Positions 4,676-11,855 of a stretch of DNA of 14,518 nt are shown one piece after another. The DNA is from Pseudomonadota bacterium (lineage in GTDB: Bacteria; Pseudomonadota; Gammaproteobacteria; Burkholderiales; Burkholderiaceae). Made by a program: the position numbers and the translations under genes. The notes beneath the pieces are model-generated. The model had not been told where the DNA came from and searched no databases. It worked only from the letters and a program-made list of their open reading frames with translations. The DNA lies in assembly GCA_963205525.1 (NCBI GenBank), contig CAUJJP010000150.1, positions 1 through 14,518 of the forward strand. The letters are read 5' to 3'. How positions within the stretch are numbered: the stretch's first letter is position 1; each line of letters starts with the position of its first letter.

Positions 4676-7564
4676 ATGTTGCTGTTCCTGCTGCTGCCCT
4701 TTGCCGGCTGCCTGGTGGCGGCGCTGCTGCCGACCACGGCGCGCAACCTGGAGTCGCTGTTCGCGGCCGGCGTCGCGCTGGCGGTGGCGCTGCCGCTGGC
4801 GGCGCTGTACCCGCAGGTCGCGGCCGGCGCGGTGCTGGTGCAGCGCCTGCCCTGGCTGCCCGGTCTGGGCGTGGACCTGGTGCTGCGCATCGACGGCTTT
4901 GCCTGGATGTTCGCCATGCTGGTGAGCGCGATGGGGCTGCTGGTCATCGTCTACGCGCGCTACTACATGGCGCCGCAGGACCCGGCGGCGCGCTTTTACG
5001 CCCTGCTGCTGGGCTTCATGGGCGCCATGCTGGGGGTGGTCGTCAGTGGCAACCTGGTCCAGCTGGTGGTGTTCTGGGAGCTCACCAGCGTGTTCAGCTT
5101 CCTGCTCATCGGCTACTGGACGCAGCGCAAGGACGCGCGCCGTGGTGCGCGCATGGCCTTCACGGTCACCGGCGCTGGCGGGCTGTGCCTGCTGGCCGGC
5201 GTGCTGCTGCTGGGGCACATCGTCGGCAGCCTGGAGCTGGACGCGGTACTCGCCGCCGGGCCCCGGGTGCGCGAGCACGCCCTGTACGCGCCGGCCCTGG
5301 CGCTGGTGCTGCTGGGTGCGCTGACCAAGAGCGCGCAGTTCCCGTTCCACGTCTGGCTGCCGCGCGCGATGGCGGCGCCGACCCCGGTGTCGGCCTACCT
5401 GCACTCGGCCACCATGGTCAAGGCCGGGGTGTTCCTGCTCGCCCGCCTGTGGCCGGTGCTGGCGGGCAGCGACGCCTGGTTCTGGATCGTCGGCGGCGCC
5501 GGGCTCGCCAGCTTGCTGCTCGGTGCCTGGGTGGCGATGTTCCAGCACGACCTCAAGGGCCTGCTGGCCTACTCGACGATCAGCCACCTCGGGCTCATTA
5601 CCCTGCTGCTGGGCCTGAACAGCGAGCTGGCGGCGGTGGCGGCGGTGTTCCACATGATGAACCACGCGACCTTCAAGGCCTCGCTGTTCATGTCGGTGGG
5701 CATCATCGACCACGAGAGCGGCACGCGCGACATGCGCCGGCTGCGCGGCCTGTGGCGCGCCATGCCCGTCACCGGCAGCCTGGCCATCGTGGCGAGCGCG
5801 GCGATGGCCGGGGTGCCGCTGCTCAACGGCTTCCTGAGCAAGGAGATGTTCTTCGCCGAGACCGTGTTCATCGCCGCCCACCCAGCGGTCGAGATCGGAC
5901 TGCCGCTGCTGGCCACCGCGGCCGGCGCGTTCGCGGTCGTGTACTCGCTGCGCCTGGCGCACGGCGTGTTCTTCGGTCGCGGCACGCTCGCCTGCCCGCG
6001 CCAGCCGCACGAGCCCACGCACTGGATGCGGGTGCCGGTGGAGCTGCTGGTGCTGGCCTGCGTGGTGGTCGGCACGCTGCCGGGCTGGGCGATCGCGCCG
6101 CTGCTGGACACCGCGGCGCGCCCGGTGGTCGGTGCCGAGCTGCCGGCCTACAGCCTGGCGCTGTGGCACGGCTTCACGGCGCCGCTGGCGATGAGCCTGG
6201 TGGCCAGCGCCTGCGGGCTGGCGATCTACCTGCGCCTGGCGCCGCGCCCGGGCCGCGCGCGCGGCCCGCTGGCCCTGCCCGATGGCGAACGGCTGTTCCA
6301 CCGCGCGCTGATCGCTGGCATCGCCCTGGCACGCGGGCTGGGCCGGCACCTGGGCACGCGGCGTCTGCAGCCGCAGCTGCTGCTGATGCTGCTCGCCGCC
6401 GCGCTGGCGGGGCTGGCTTCGGCGCTCGTCGTGCCGCTGAGCTGGGGCGACCGCACGCGCGTGCCGGCGATGCCGGCCTTCGTGCTGCTGTGGGTGGTGG
6501 CCGGCGCCTGTGCCATCGGCGCCGCCTGGCAGGCCAAGCAGCACCGGCTGGCGGCGCTGGTCATGTTGTCGGTGGTGGGGCTGGCGATGTGCCTGAGCTT
6601 TGCCTGGTTCTCGGCGCCCGACCTCGCGCTCACCCAGCTCGCGGTGGAGGTGGTGACGACGGTGCTGTTCCTGCTCGGGCTGCGCTGGCTGCCCAAGCCG
6701 GCCGCGGCGCGGGCCACGCCGCTGGCGTCGCGCGCCTGGTGGCGGCGCCGGCGCGACCAGCTGGTCGCGCTCGCCGTGGGCGCCGGGCTGGCGGCGCTGT
6801 CCTATGCCTTGCTGACGCGGCGCGCGCCGCGGTCGATCGCGCCCTTCTTCCTGGACCAGGCGCTGCCGGCCGGCGGCGGGCGCAACGTGGTGAACGTGAT
6901 CCTGGTCGACTTCCGCGCCTTCGACACCCTGGGCGAGATCACGGTGCTGGCCATCGTCGGCATCACCGTCTACGCGCTGCTGCGGCGTTTCCGGCCACCG
7001 CCGGAAGCGATGGATGAACCGGCGCAGCAGCAGGCGGTGGCCGGCCGGCCGGGCAGCGACCTGCGCCCGCGCGCAGGCGCCGCCGATGCTGCGCCGCCCT
7101 ACCTGGACGTGCCGGCGGTGCTGGTGCGGCTGCTGCTGCCGCTGGCCGCGGTGTTCGCCCTGCACCTGCTGCTGCGCGGCCACAACGCGCCCGGCGGCGG
7201 CTTCGTCGCCGCGCTGGTGCTGGCGATCGCCGTCGTCGCGCAGTACGTGGTCGGCGGCACGCGCTGGGTGGAGGCGCGGCTGCGGCTGCAGCCCACGCGC
7301 TGGATCGCGGCCGGGCTGGCGCTGGCGCTGGCCACCGGGCTCGGGGCACTGGCGCTGGGCTACCCCTTCCTGAGCTCCTACACCGCGCACCTGCAGTGGC
7401 CGCTGCTGGGTGAGCTGGAGCTGCCCACGGCGGCGCTGTTCGACCTCGGTGTGTTCGCGGTCGTGGTCGGCTCGACCCTCTTGCTGCTGACCGCGATCGC
7501 CCACCAGTCGCTGCGCGCGCGCAGGCGCGAGGATGCGGCCGACGAAGCCAGGGAGCCGCGCTGA
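4676..7564 (+). CDS. mrpA: Mrp Na+(K+)/H+ antiporter, fused subunits A and B
   Basis: 962 residues, integral inner-membrane protein. Residues about 1-500 are a NuoL/MrpA-type proton-translocating module. Key charged residues are Glu135 in VVFWELTSV, Lys218 in LTKSAQFPFHVWLP, and His243 and Lys249 in HSATMVKAG. The MrpA C-terminal part carries NVVNVILVDFRAFDTLGE with Asp745. From about residue 815 a MrpB domain follows, with HNAPGGGFVAAL at 836. Such an A-B fusion is typical of group 2 (Pha/Sha-type) Mrp systems of proteobacteria and matches their length of about 950-970. The complex exchanges cytoplasmic Na+ or K+ for external H+, supporting alkali and salt tolerance. ATG 4676 fits family N-termini and lacks a ribosome binding site. 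The stop TGA at 7562-7564 overlaps the ATG of mrpC by one base. It is the first gene of the operon A(B)-C-D-E-F-G. The cation preference cannot be read from sequence. Confidence 0.95.
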   Translation: MLLFLLLPFAGCLVAALLPTTARNLESLFAAGVALAVALPLAALYPQVAAGAVLVQRLPWLPGLGVDLVLRIDGFAWMFAMLVSAMGLLVIVYARYYMAPQDPAARFYALLLGFMGAMLGVVVSGNLVQLVVFWELTSVFSFLLIGYWTQRKDARRGARMAFTVTGAGGLCLLAGVLLLGHIVGSLELDAVLAAGPRVREHALYAPALALVLLGALTKSAQFPFHVWLPRAMAAPTPVSAYLHSATMVKAGVFLLARLWPVLAGSDAWFWIVGGAGLASLLLGAWVAMFQHDLKGLLAYSTISHLGLITLLLGLNSELAAVAAVFHMMNHATFKASLFMSVGIIDHESGTRDMRRLRGLWRAMPVTGSLAIVASAAMAGVPLLNGFLSKEMFFAETVFIAAHPAVEIGLPLLATAAGAFAVVYSLRLAHGVFFGRGTLACPRQPHEPTHWMRVPVELLVLACVVVGTLPGWAIAPLLDTAARPVVGAELPAYSLALWHGFTAPLAMSLVASACGLAIYLRLAPRPGRARGPLALPDGERLFHRALIAGIALARGLGRHLGTRRLQPQLLLMLLAAALAGLASALVVPLSWGDRTRVPAMPAFVLLWVVAGACAIGAAWQAKQHRLAALVMLSVVGLAMCLSFAWFSAPDLALTQLAVEVVTTVLFLLGLRWLPKPAAARATPLASRAWWRRRRDQLVALAVGAGLAALSYALLTRRAPRSIAPFFLDQALPAGGGRNVVNVILVDFRAFDTLGEITVLAIVGITVYALLRRFRPPPEAMDEPAQQQAVAGRPGSDLRPRAGAADAAPPYLDVPAVLVRLLLPLAAVFALHLLLRGHNAPGGGFVAALVLAIAVVAQYVVGGTRWVEARLRLQPTRWIAAGLALALATGLGALALGYPFLSSYTAHLQWPLLGELELPTAALFDLGVFAVVVGSTLLLLTAIAHQSLRARRREDAADEAREPR

Positions 7565-7926
7565 TGGAGGCGGTGATTGCGATCGCCATCGGCGTCCTCA
7601 GCGCGGCCGGCGTCTGGCTGGTGCTGCGTCCGCGCAGCTTCCAGGTCCTGATCGGGCTGTCGCTGCTGTCCTATGCGGTGAACCTGTTCATCTTCAGCGT
7701 CGGCAGCCTGTCGCTGGCGCAGCCGCCCATCGTGCAGCCGGGGCTGGCGCCCGACCTCGCGCACTACAGCGACCCGCTGCCGCAGGCGCTGGTGCTGACC
7801 GCGATCGTGATCGGCTTCGCGACCACGGCGCTGTTCCTCGTCATCCTGCTGGCGCTGCGCGGGCTCAGCGGCAGCGACCACGTCGACGGCAGCGACCCCG
7901 TCGACGGCGGCGGGGACCGGCCGTGA
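7564..7926 (+). CDS. mrpC: Mrp antiporter subunit C
   Basis: 120 residues, NuoK-like, with three predicted membrane helices: about residues 3-22, 27-47 and 75-98. The family hallmark DPLPQALVLTAIVIGFATTA is complete, as is the GLSLLSYAVNLFIF stretch. It is part of the hydrophobic core of the Mrp complex in the inner membrane. ATG 7564 overlaps the mrpA stop and has AGGGAG about 8 nt upstream. The stop TGA 7924-7926 overlaps the GTG of mrpD. The extreme C-terminus is an acidic tail containing a duplicated G-S-D-x-V-D unit that arises from an 18-nt repeat at 7870-7905. This tail is probably not functionally essential, since it lies after the last helix. Confidence 0.94.
   Translation: MEAVIAIAIGVLSAAGVWLVLRPRSFQVLIGLSLLSYAVNLFIFSVGSLSLAQPPIVQPGLAPDLAHYSDPLPQALVLTAIVIGFATTALFLVILLALRGLSGSDHVDGSDPVDGGGDRP
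7870..7905 (+). repeat. 18-nt tandem repeat in the mrpC C-terminal tail
   Basis: Two adjacent copies of GGCAGCGACCMCGTCGAC (7870-7887 and 7888-7905) differ at one base. They encode G-S-D-H-V-D and G-S-D-P-V-D. This is a small in-frame slippage-type duplication in the cytoplasmic or periplasmic tail of MrpC. Confidence 0.8.
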
Positions 7927-9554
7927 GCGCGGCGTCCGGGCACTGGGTCGTGGCGCCGGTGCTGCTGCCGCTGGCCACGGCGGCGCTGATGCTGGTGCTG
8001 GGCGAGGCGCGGCGGCGGCTGAAGGCGGCGATCGGCGTGGCGTCGACCGCGCTCGGGCTGGCGCTGGCGGTCGCGCTGGCGCTGCAGGTCGATGCGCAGG
8101 GCGCGCTGGCGGTCTACCTGGTGGGCAACTGGGCCGCGCCCTTCGGCATCGTGCTCGTGGCCGACCGCCTGTCGGCGCTGATGGCGGTGCTCACCGGCGC
8201 CGTCGGGCTGGCGGCGCTGCTGTACGCGCTGGCGCGCTGGCAGCACGCCGGGGTGTTCTTCCACGCCCTGTTCCAGCTCCAGCTCGCCGGCCTGTACGGC
8301 GCATTCCTGACCGGCGACCTGTTCAACCTGTTCGTCTTCTTCGAGGTCCTGCTCGCGGCCAGCTACGCGCTGCTGCTGCACGGCGGGGGTGCGCCGCGGG
8401 TGCGCGCCGGGCTGCACTACGTGGCGGTGAACCTGCTGGCCTCGCTGCTGTTCCTGATCGGGGTGGCGGTGCTGTACGGCGTCACCGGCACCCTGAACAT
8501 GGCCGATCTCGCGCTCAAGCTGCCCCAGGTCCCGGCCAGCGACCGCGGCCTGCTGCACGCCGGTGCCGCCATCCTGGCCCTGGCCTTCCTGGCCAAGGCC
8601 GCGGTCTGGCCGCTGAACTTCTGGCTGCCGCCGGCCTACGCCGCCGCCAGTGCGCCGGCGGCGGCGCTGTTCGCGCTGCTCACCAAGGTTGGCGTCTACG
8701 CCGTGCTGCGGCTGTGGACGCTGTGCTTCCCGCCCGGCGCCGGGGAGTCGGCCGGCTTCGGCGGCCAGGCGCTGGTGGCCGGCGGCCTGCTGACGCTGGC
8801 GCTGGGCGCGGCCGGCATGCTGGCCTCGCAGCAGCTGGCGCGCCTGCTCGGCTACGCCGTCATCGCCTCCTCCGGCACCCTGGTGGCGGCGATCGGCTTT
8901 GGCGCCCCGGCGCTGGCCGGCGGCGCCCTGTACTACCTGGCGAGCTCGACCCTGGCGGCGAGCGCCCTGTACCTGCTGGTCGAGCTGCTGGAGCGCAGCC
9001 GCCAGGTGGAGCTGCTGCCGCGCCGGCTCGACCACGGGGTGGACGTGCTGCCCTTGTTCATCGACGCCGAGCCGCCGCCGGGGGCGAACCTGGACGACGA
9101 CGAGGAGCTGCTGGTCGGGCGCGCCATCCCGGGCGCGATGGTCTTCCTCGGCCTGGCCTTCACCGTGTTCGCGATGGGGGTGGCCGGGCTGCCGCCGCTG
9201 GCCGGGTTTGTCGGCAAGCTGGCGATGCTGCTGGCGCTGCGCGAGATCGGCGGCGTCGCGGGCTGGCTGCTGTTCGCGCTCCTGATCGGCTCCGGGCTCT
9301 TGTCCGCCCTGGCCCTGCTGCGCGTGGGGGTGCGCCACTTCTGGGCCGCGCCGCAGCGTCCGCCGCCACGCGTGCGGGTGCTCGAGACCCTGCCCATCGC
9401 CGGCTTGCTGGGCGCCAGCCTGCTGCTGGCGGTGTACGGCGACGCGGCGCTGCGCTACATGGATGCCAGCGCGCGCGCCCTGCACGCCCCGCAGCCCTAT
9501 CTGGACGCGGTGCTGTCGGCGCGTCCGCTGCCCGCGGTGGGAGGTCGGCCGTGA
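7923..9554 (+). CDS. mrpD: Mrp antiporter subunit D
   Basis: 543 residues from GTG 7923, which overlaps the mrpC stop by 4 nt (GTGA). The frame is open further upstream inside mrpC, but this start gives the family-type N-terminus SAASGHWVVAPVLLPLATAALML. It is a NuoM/N-like proton-translocating subunit with about 14 membrane helices. The conserved Glu141 in FVFFEVLLAASYALLLHG and lysines Lys225 (AFLAKAAVWPLNFWLPPAY) and Lys255 (LLTKVGVYAVLRLW) match the charged axis of antiporter modules. A hydrophilic loop, LDHGVDVLPLFIDAEPPPG followed by DDDEELLVG, precedes the last helices, as in PhaD/MrpD proteins. It acts together with MrpA in the inner-membrane complex. The stop TGA 9552-9554 overlaps the GTG of mrpE. 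Confidence 0.94.
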   Translation: MSAASGHWVVAPVLLPLATAALMLVLGEARRRLKAAIGVASTALGLALAVALALQVDAQGALAVYLVGNWAAPFGIVLVADRLSALMAVLTGAVGLAALLYALARWQHAGVFFHALFQLQLAGLYGAFLTGDLFNLFVFFEVLLAASYALLLHGGGAPRVRAGLHYVAVNLLASLLFLIGVAVLYGVTGTLNMADLALKLPQVPASDRGLLHAGAAILALAFLAKAAVWPLNFWLPPAYAAASAPAAALFALLTKVGVYAVLRLWTLCFPPGAGESAGFGGQALVAGGLLTLALGAAGMLASQQLARLLGYAVIASSGTLVAAIGFGAPALAGGALYYLASSTLAASALYLLVELLERSRQVELLPRRLDHGVDVLPLFIDAEPPPGANLDDDEELLVGRAIPGAMVFLGLAFTVFAMGVAGLPPLAGFVGKLAMLLALREIGGVAGWLLFALLIGSGLLSALALLRVGVRHFWAAPQRPPPRVRVLETLPIAGLLGASLLLAVYGDAALRYMDASARALHAPQPYLDAVLSARPLPAVGGRP

Positions 9555-10045
9555 GGGCGCGGCGCTGGCTGCCGGCGCCGGGGCTGTCGCTGGCGATCTT
9601 CGCCGGCTGGCTGCTGCTGGCGCGCACGCCCTCGCTGGCACAGGCTCTGCTCGCCCTCGCCCTGGCGCTGGCGGTGCCGTGGCTGGTGGCGCCGCTGCGT
9701 CCGCGCCCGGGGCCGCTGCGCCGCCCGGGGGTGCTGTGCGCGCTGATCCTGCGCGTGGGGCGCGACGTCGTGCGCTCGGCGCTGCAGGTCGCGCTCGGCA
9801 TTCTGCGTCCGCGGCGGCGCGCGCCGCGCGGCGGCTTCGTGTGCGTGCCGCTGGACCTGCGCGACGCCCACGCGCTGGCCGCGCTGGCGATGATCGTCAC
9901 CGTGGTGCCCGGCACCGTGTGGTCGGAGCTGGCGAGCGACCGCAGCGCGCTGCTGATCCACGTCTTCGACCTCGACGACGAGGCCGCCTTCATCGCCCAC
10001 TTCAAGCGCGACTACGAGCAGCCGCTGAAGGAGATCTTCGAATGA
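9551..10045 (+). CDS. mrpE: Mrp antiporter subunit E
   Basis: 164 residues from GTG 9551, which overlaps the mrpD stop (GTGA); GGGAGG at 9539-9544 lies 6 nt before it. Two N-terminal hydrophobic segments are followed by the MrpE signature region: RVGRDVVRSALQVALGIL, then FVCVPLDLRDAHALAALAMIVTVVPGTVWSEL, and a short soluble C-terminus (LLIHVFDLDDEAAF, ending [10 protein letters not shown]) typical of the family. MrpE has no respiratory-chain homolog and supports assembly and activity of the Mrp complex. The length fits the family (about 160 residues). The stop TGA overlaps the ATG of mrpF. Confidence 0.93.
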   Translation: MRARRWLPAPGLSLAIFAGWLLLARTPSLAQALLALALALAVPWLVAPLRPRPGPLRRPGVLCALILRVGRDVVRSALQVALGILRPRRRAPRGGFVCVPLDLRDAHALAALAMIVTVVPGTVWSELASDRSALLIHVFDLDDEAAFIAHFKRDYEQPLKEIFE

Positions 10046-10320
10046 GCCCTTTGCTGGCCGGCGCCACCGGCATCACCTTGCTGCTGTACGCGCTGGCGCT
10101 GGCCGTCGCCTTGCTGCGCATGTGGCGCGGGCCGGGCGCACCGGACCGCGTCCTGGCGCTGGACTTCGCCTCCGTGCTGGGGGTGCTGGTGCTGGGGGTG
10201 CTGGCGATCCGCGACGGCAGCCAGAACCTGTTCGAAGCGGCGCTGCTGCTCGCGCTGTGCGGATTCGTCGTCTCGCTGGCGCTGGCCAAGTTCCTGCTGC
10301 GAGGCGAGGTGATCGAATGA
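10042..10320 (+). CDS. mrpF: Mrp antiporter subunit F
   Basis: 92 residues with three membrane helices. The family motif [19 protein letters not shown] is present, followed by a helix ending at [20 protein letters not shown] 10042 overlaps the mrpE stop by 4 nt (ATGA), and AAGGAG at 10028-10033 lies 8 nt upstream. MrpF is a small hydrophobic subunit needed for a complete Mrp complex; some family members have also been linked to bile-salt or cholate efflux. The length is usual for the family. The stop overlaps the start of mrpG. Confidence 0.93.
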   Translation: MSPLLAGATGITLLLYALALAVALLRMWRGPGAPDRVLALDFASVLGVLVLGVLAIRDGSQNLFEAALLLALCGFVVSLALAKFLLRGEVIE

Positions 10321-10691
10321 CGGCGACCTGGTCCGAATGGCTGGTGGCCGCGCTGCTGCCGGCCAGCGGCGTCCTGGTGCTGGTGGCGGCACTCGGCCTG
10401 TGGCGGCTGCCCGACCTGTTCCAGCGCCTGCACGCGCCGGCGCTGGCGTCCACGCTGGGGAGCTGGCTGGTCGCGCTGGCGTCGGTCATCCACTTCAGCG
10501 CCCTTGAGGGCCTGGCGCTGCAGGCCTGGCTGGTCATCGTCGTGCTGTCCATCACCGCGCCGGTGACCACCGTGGTGCTCGCGCGTGCGGCGCTGTTCCG
10601 CGGCCGGCGCGACGGCGCCGCGCTGCCGGCCTCGCCCGCTGGCGCGACGCCGCCGGCCGAGTCCGTTGCGCCGAGCCGGGGAAGGCCATGA
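10317..10691 (+). CDS. mrpG: Mrp antiporter subunit G
   Basis: 124 residues. ATG 10317 overlaps the mrpF stop (ATGA). It has three membrane helices and the MrpG hallmark GLWRLPDLFQRLHAPALAST; the family form is R-x-PD-x-x-x-R-x-H-A-x-x-x-A-x-T. A later helix, WLVIVVLSITAPVTTVVLARAA, carries the conserved TAPV. The last 25 or so residues are a low-complexity A/P/S/R tail beyond the last helix. It completes the Mrp complex. The stop TGA 10689-10691 overlaps the ATG (10688) that opens the first of two 62-nt repeats leading into the stress protein gene. Confidence 0.93.
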   Translation: MTATWSEWLVAALLPASGVLVLVAALGLWRLPDLFQRLHAPALASTLGSWLVALASVIHFSALEGLALQAWLVIVVLSITAPVTTVVLARAALFRGRRDGAALPASPAGATPPAESVAPSRGRP

Positions 10692-10749
10692 GCGCGCCGG
10701 GCCGCCCCAAGCGCTCATACCGTAGCCCTTCAAGGGCGGAGGTTGCCTT
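10688..10749 (+). repeat. 62-nt coupling repeat, copy 1
   Basis: The unit is identical to the next 62 nt. It opens with ATGAGCGCGCCG, contains the inverted match GCGCTCAT (10711-10718), a 13-nt palindrome GCCCTTCAAGGGC (10725-10737) and a Shine-Dalgarno GGAGG (10738-10742), and ends 7 nt later where the next ATG starts. The ATG overlaps the mrpG stop. It opens a 21-codon frame (MSAPGRPKRSYR then SPSRAEVAL) whose TGA (10751-10753) overlaps the ATG of copy 2. I recall similar SAPGRPK-type N-terminal runs in annotated Burkholderiales proteins, so this is probably a dispersed intergenic repeat of that order. Whether the peptide is made is unknown. Confidence 0.9.
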
Positions 10750-10811
10750 ATGAGCGCGCCGGGCCGCCCCAAGCGCTCATACCGTAGCCCTTCAAGGGCG
10801 GAGGTTGCCTT
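10750..10811 (+). repeat. 62-nt coupling repeat, copy 2
   Basis: Exact second copy. Its 21-codon frame starts at ATG 10750 and stops at 10813-10815, overlapping the ATG of the stress protein gene at 10812. Internal parts are GCGCTCAT at 10773-10780, GCCCTTCAAGGGC at 10787-10799 and GGAGG at 10800-10804. The stress gene itself begins ATGAGCGCG, the first 9 nt of a third unit. The original gene junction was therefore probably a direct mrpG/usp ATGA overlap into which the units were added. Confidence 0.9.
10800..10804 (+). promoter_or_regulatory. Repeat-borne ribosome binding site of the universal stress protein
   Basis: GGAGG lies 7 nt before ATG 10812. It belongs to the 62-nt repeat, so the repeat supplies translation initiation for the downstream gene. 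GCGCTCAT at 10773-10780 could pair with ATGAGCGC at 10812-10819 and enclose this site in a loop. Confidence 0.7.
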
Positions 10812-11708
10812 ATGAGCGCGAGCACCGTCTTGCACCGCATCCTCGCCGCCACCGACCTGTCGGCGCCGGCACGCCAGGCCGCGCAGCGCGCGGCGCGGCT
10901 GGCGCGCGAGACCGGCGCCAGCCTGACCCTGTGCCACGCCCTGGCGCAGGCGCCGCTGCAGGAGCTGCGCCAGTGGCTGGGGGCGCCGGCCGCCGACGAG
11001 CTGCTGGCGCGTTCGCGCGAGGAGCTGCAGGCGCTGGCGCTGGAGCTGCAGGGCCTGCGCCACGGCCCGGTGGCGGCGCGGCTGGACGAGGGCGCGGTGA
11101 TCGAGACCCTGATGCGTGCCGCCGAGATCGAGCGTGCCGAGCTGCTGGTGCTGGCCGCGCGCGGCGTCGGTTTCCTGCGCCGGCTGGTGCTGGGCACCAC
11201 CGCCGAGCGGCTGCTGCGCTGCACCGCGATTCCGCTGCTGGTGGTGCGCCAGCCGCCGCACGAGCCCTACCGGCGTGCCCTGCTGGCGCTGGACTTCTCG
11301 CCCTGGACGCCGGCCGTCATCGCCCAGGCGCGCGCGGTGGCGCCGCACGCGCGCTGGCTGCTGTTCCATGCCTGGCAGGTGCCGTTCGAGGAGAAGCTGC
11401 GCTTCGCCGGCGTGGACGCGGCGACGATCGCCCACTACCGCGAGCAGGCACGCCTGCGCGCCACCCAGCAGCTGCACGCCGCGGCCGAGCAGGCCGGACT
11501 CAAGCCCGGCCTGTGGGAGCCCTGCCTGGTGGAAGGCGATGCGAGCCTGCGCCTGGTCGAGCAGGAACAGCTGCGCGCCTGCGACCTGGTGGTGATAGGC
11601 AAGCACGGCCAGAGCGCGGCCGAGGACTTGCTGCTGGGCAGCACCACCAAGCACCTGCTGGCCGAGGGGCTGAGCGACGTGCTGATCAGCACCTTGCCGG
11701 CGCGCTGA
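10812..11708 (+). CDS. Universal stress protein with two UspA domains
   Basis: 298 residues in two tandem UspA-like domains, about 1-148 and 150-298. Domain 1 starts STVLHRILAATDLSAPARQAAQRA and ends LGTTAERLLRCTAIPLLVV. Its ATP-loop is imperfect: the expected first Gly of G-2X-G-9X-G-(S/T) is Ala. Domain 2 starts YRRALLALDFSPWTPAVI and has a full loop, GKHGQSAAEDLLLGSTTKHLL, with exact G-2X-G-9X-G-S spacing, so nucleotide binding is more likely there. It is cytosolic. Double-domain Usp proteins bind ATP and support survival under stress, but the precise action is unclear. ATG 10812 has the repeat-borne GGAGG upstream and continues the mrp chain of overlapping stops and starts, so it is probably co-expressed with the antiporter in salt or alkaline stress. 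No clear intrinsic terminator follows; 147 nt separate it from acs. Confidence 0.92.
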   Translation: MSASTVLHRILAATDLSAPARQAAQRAARLARETGASLTLCHALAQAPLQELRQWLGAPAADELLARSREELQALALELQGLRHGPVAARLDEGAVIETLMRAAEIERAELLVLAARGVGFLRRLVLGTTAERLLRCTAIPLLVVRQPPHEPYRRALLALDFSPWTPAVIAQARAVAPHARWLLFHAWQVPFEEKLRFAGVDAATIAHYREQARLRATQQLHAAAEQAGLKPGLWEPCLVEGDASLRLVEQEQLRACDLVVIGKHGQSAAEDLLLGSTTKHLLAEGLSDVLISTLPAR

Positions 11709-11844
11709 GCCCCGGGCCGAGGGAACCCGTCGCCGCGGGCAGGGTCATTCCCCGGGTCTACCCTGAGCGGGAAGTGGGAGAGTAAGGCCTCAGTCAGACG
11801 CTTTGGCCACAGTCGCGGCCGACCATTCGTACACACCACCAGGC

Positions 11845-11850
11845 AGGAGA
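11845..11850 (+). promoter_or_regulatory. Ribosome binding site of acs
   Basis: AGGAGA lies 5 nt before ATG 11856 and decides the start. The stretch 11709-11855 between the stress gene and acs holds no gene, and I could not find a convincing promoter in it. Confidence 0.75.
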
Positions 11851-11855
11851 AACGC

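Noticed and set aside
4205..7504. Antisense open frame extending PEP-CTERM copy B upstream through mrpA (more than 1000 codons)
   Set aside because: The extension is low-complexity R/Q/H and lies opposite a well-supported MrpA. The signal peptide and Shine-Dalgarno sequence place the real start at 4204.
7764..9641. Long antisense open frame opposite mrpC and mrpD (625 codons)
   Set aside because: Gln/Arg/Ala-biased shadow of a GC-rich gene, with no domain or ribosome site.
10688..10811. CRISPR or MITE interpretation of the 62-nt repeats
   Set aside because: The units are directly adjacent with no spacers, so this is not CRISPR. There are no terminal inverted repeats with target duplication that would support a MITE.
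10688..10815. Two independent small protein genes in the repeats
   Set aside because: The frames are real and coupled, but a peptide function is unsupported; they are described as parts of the repeat.
11803..11831. Sigma-70 promoter for acs (TTGGCC-17 nt-TTCGTA)
   Set aside because: The -10 matches the consensus only poorly, so I do not call it.
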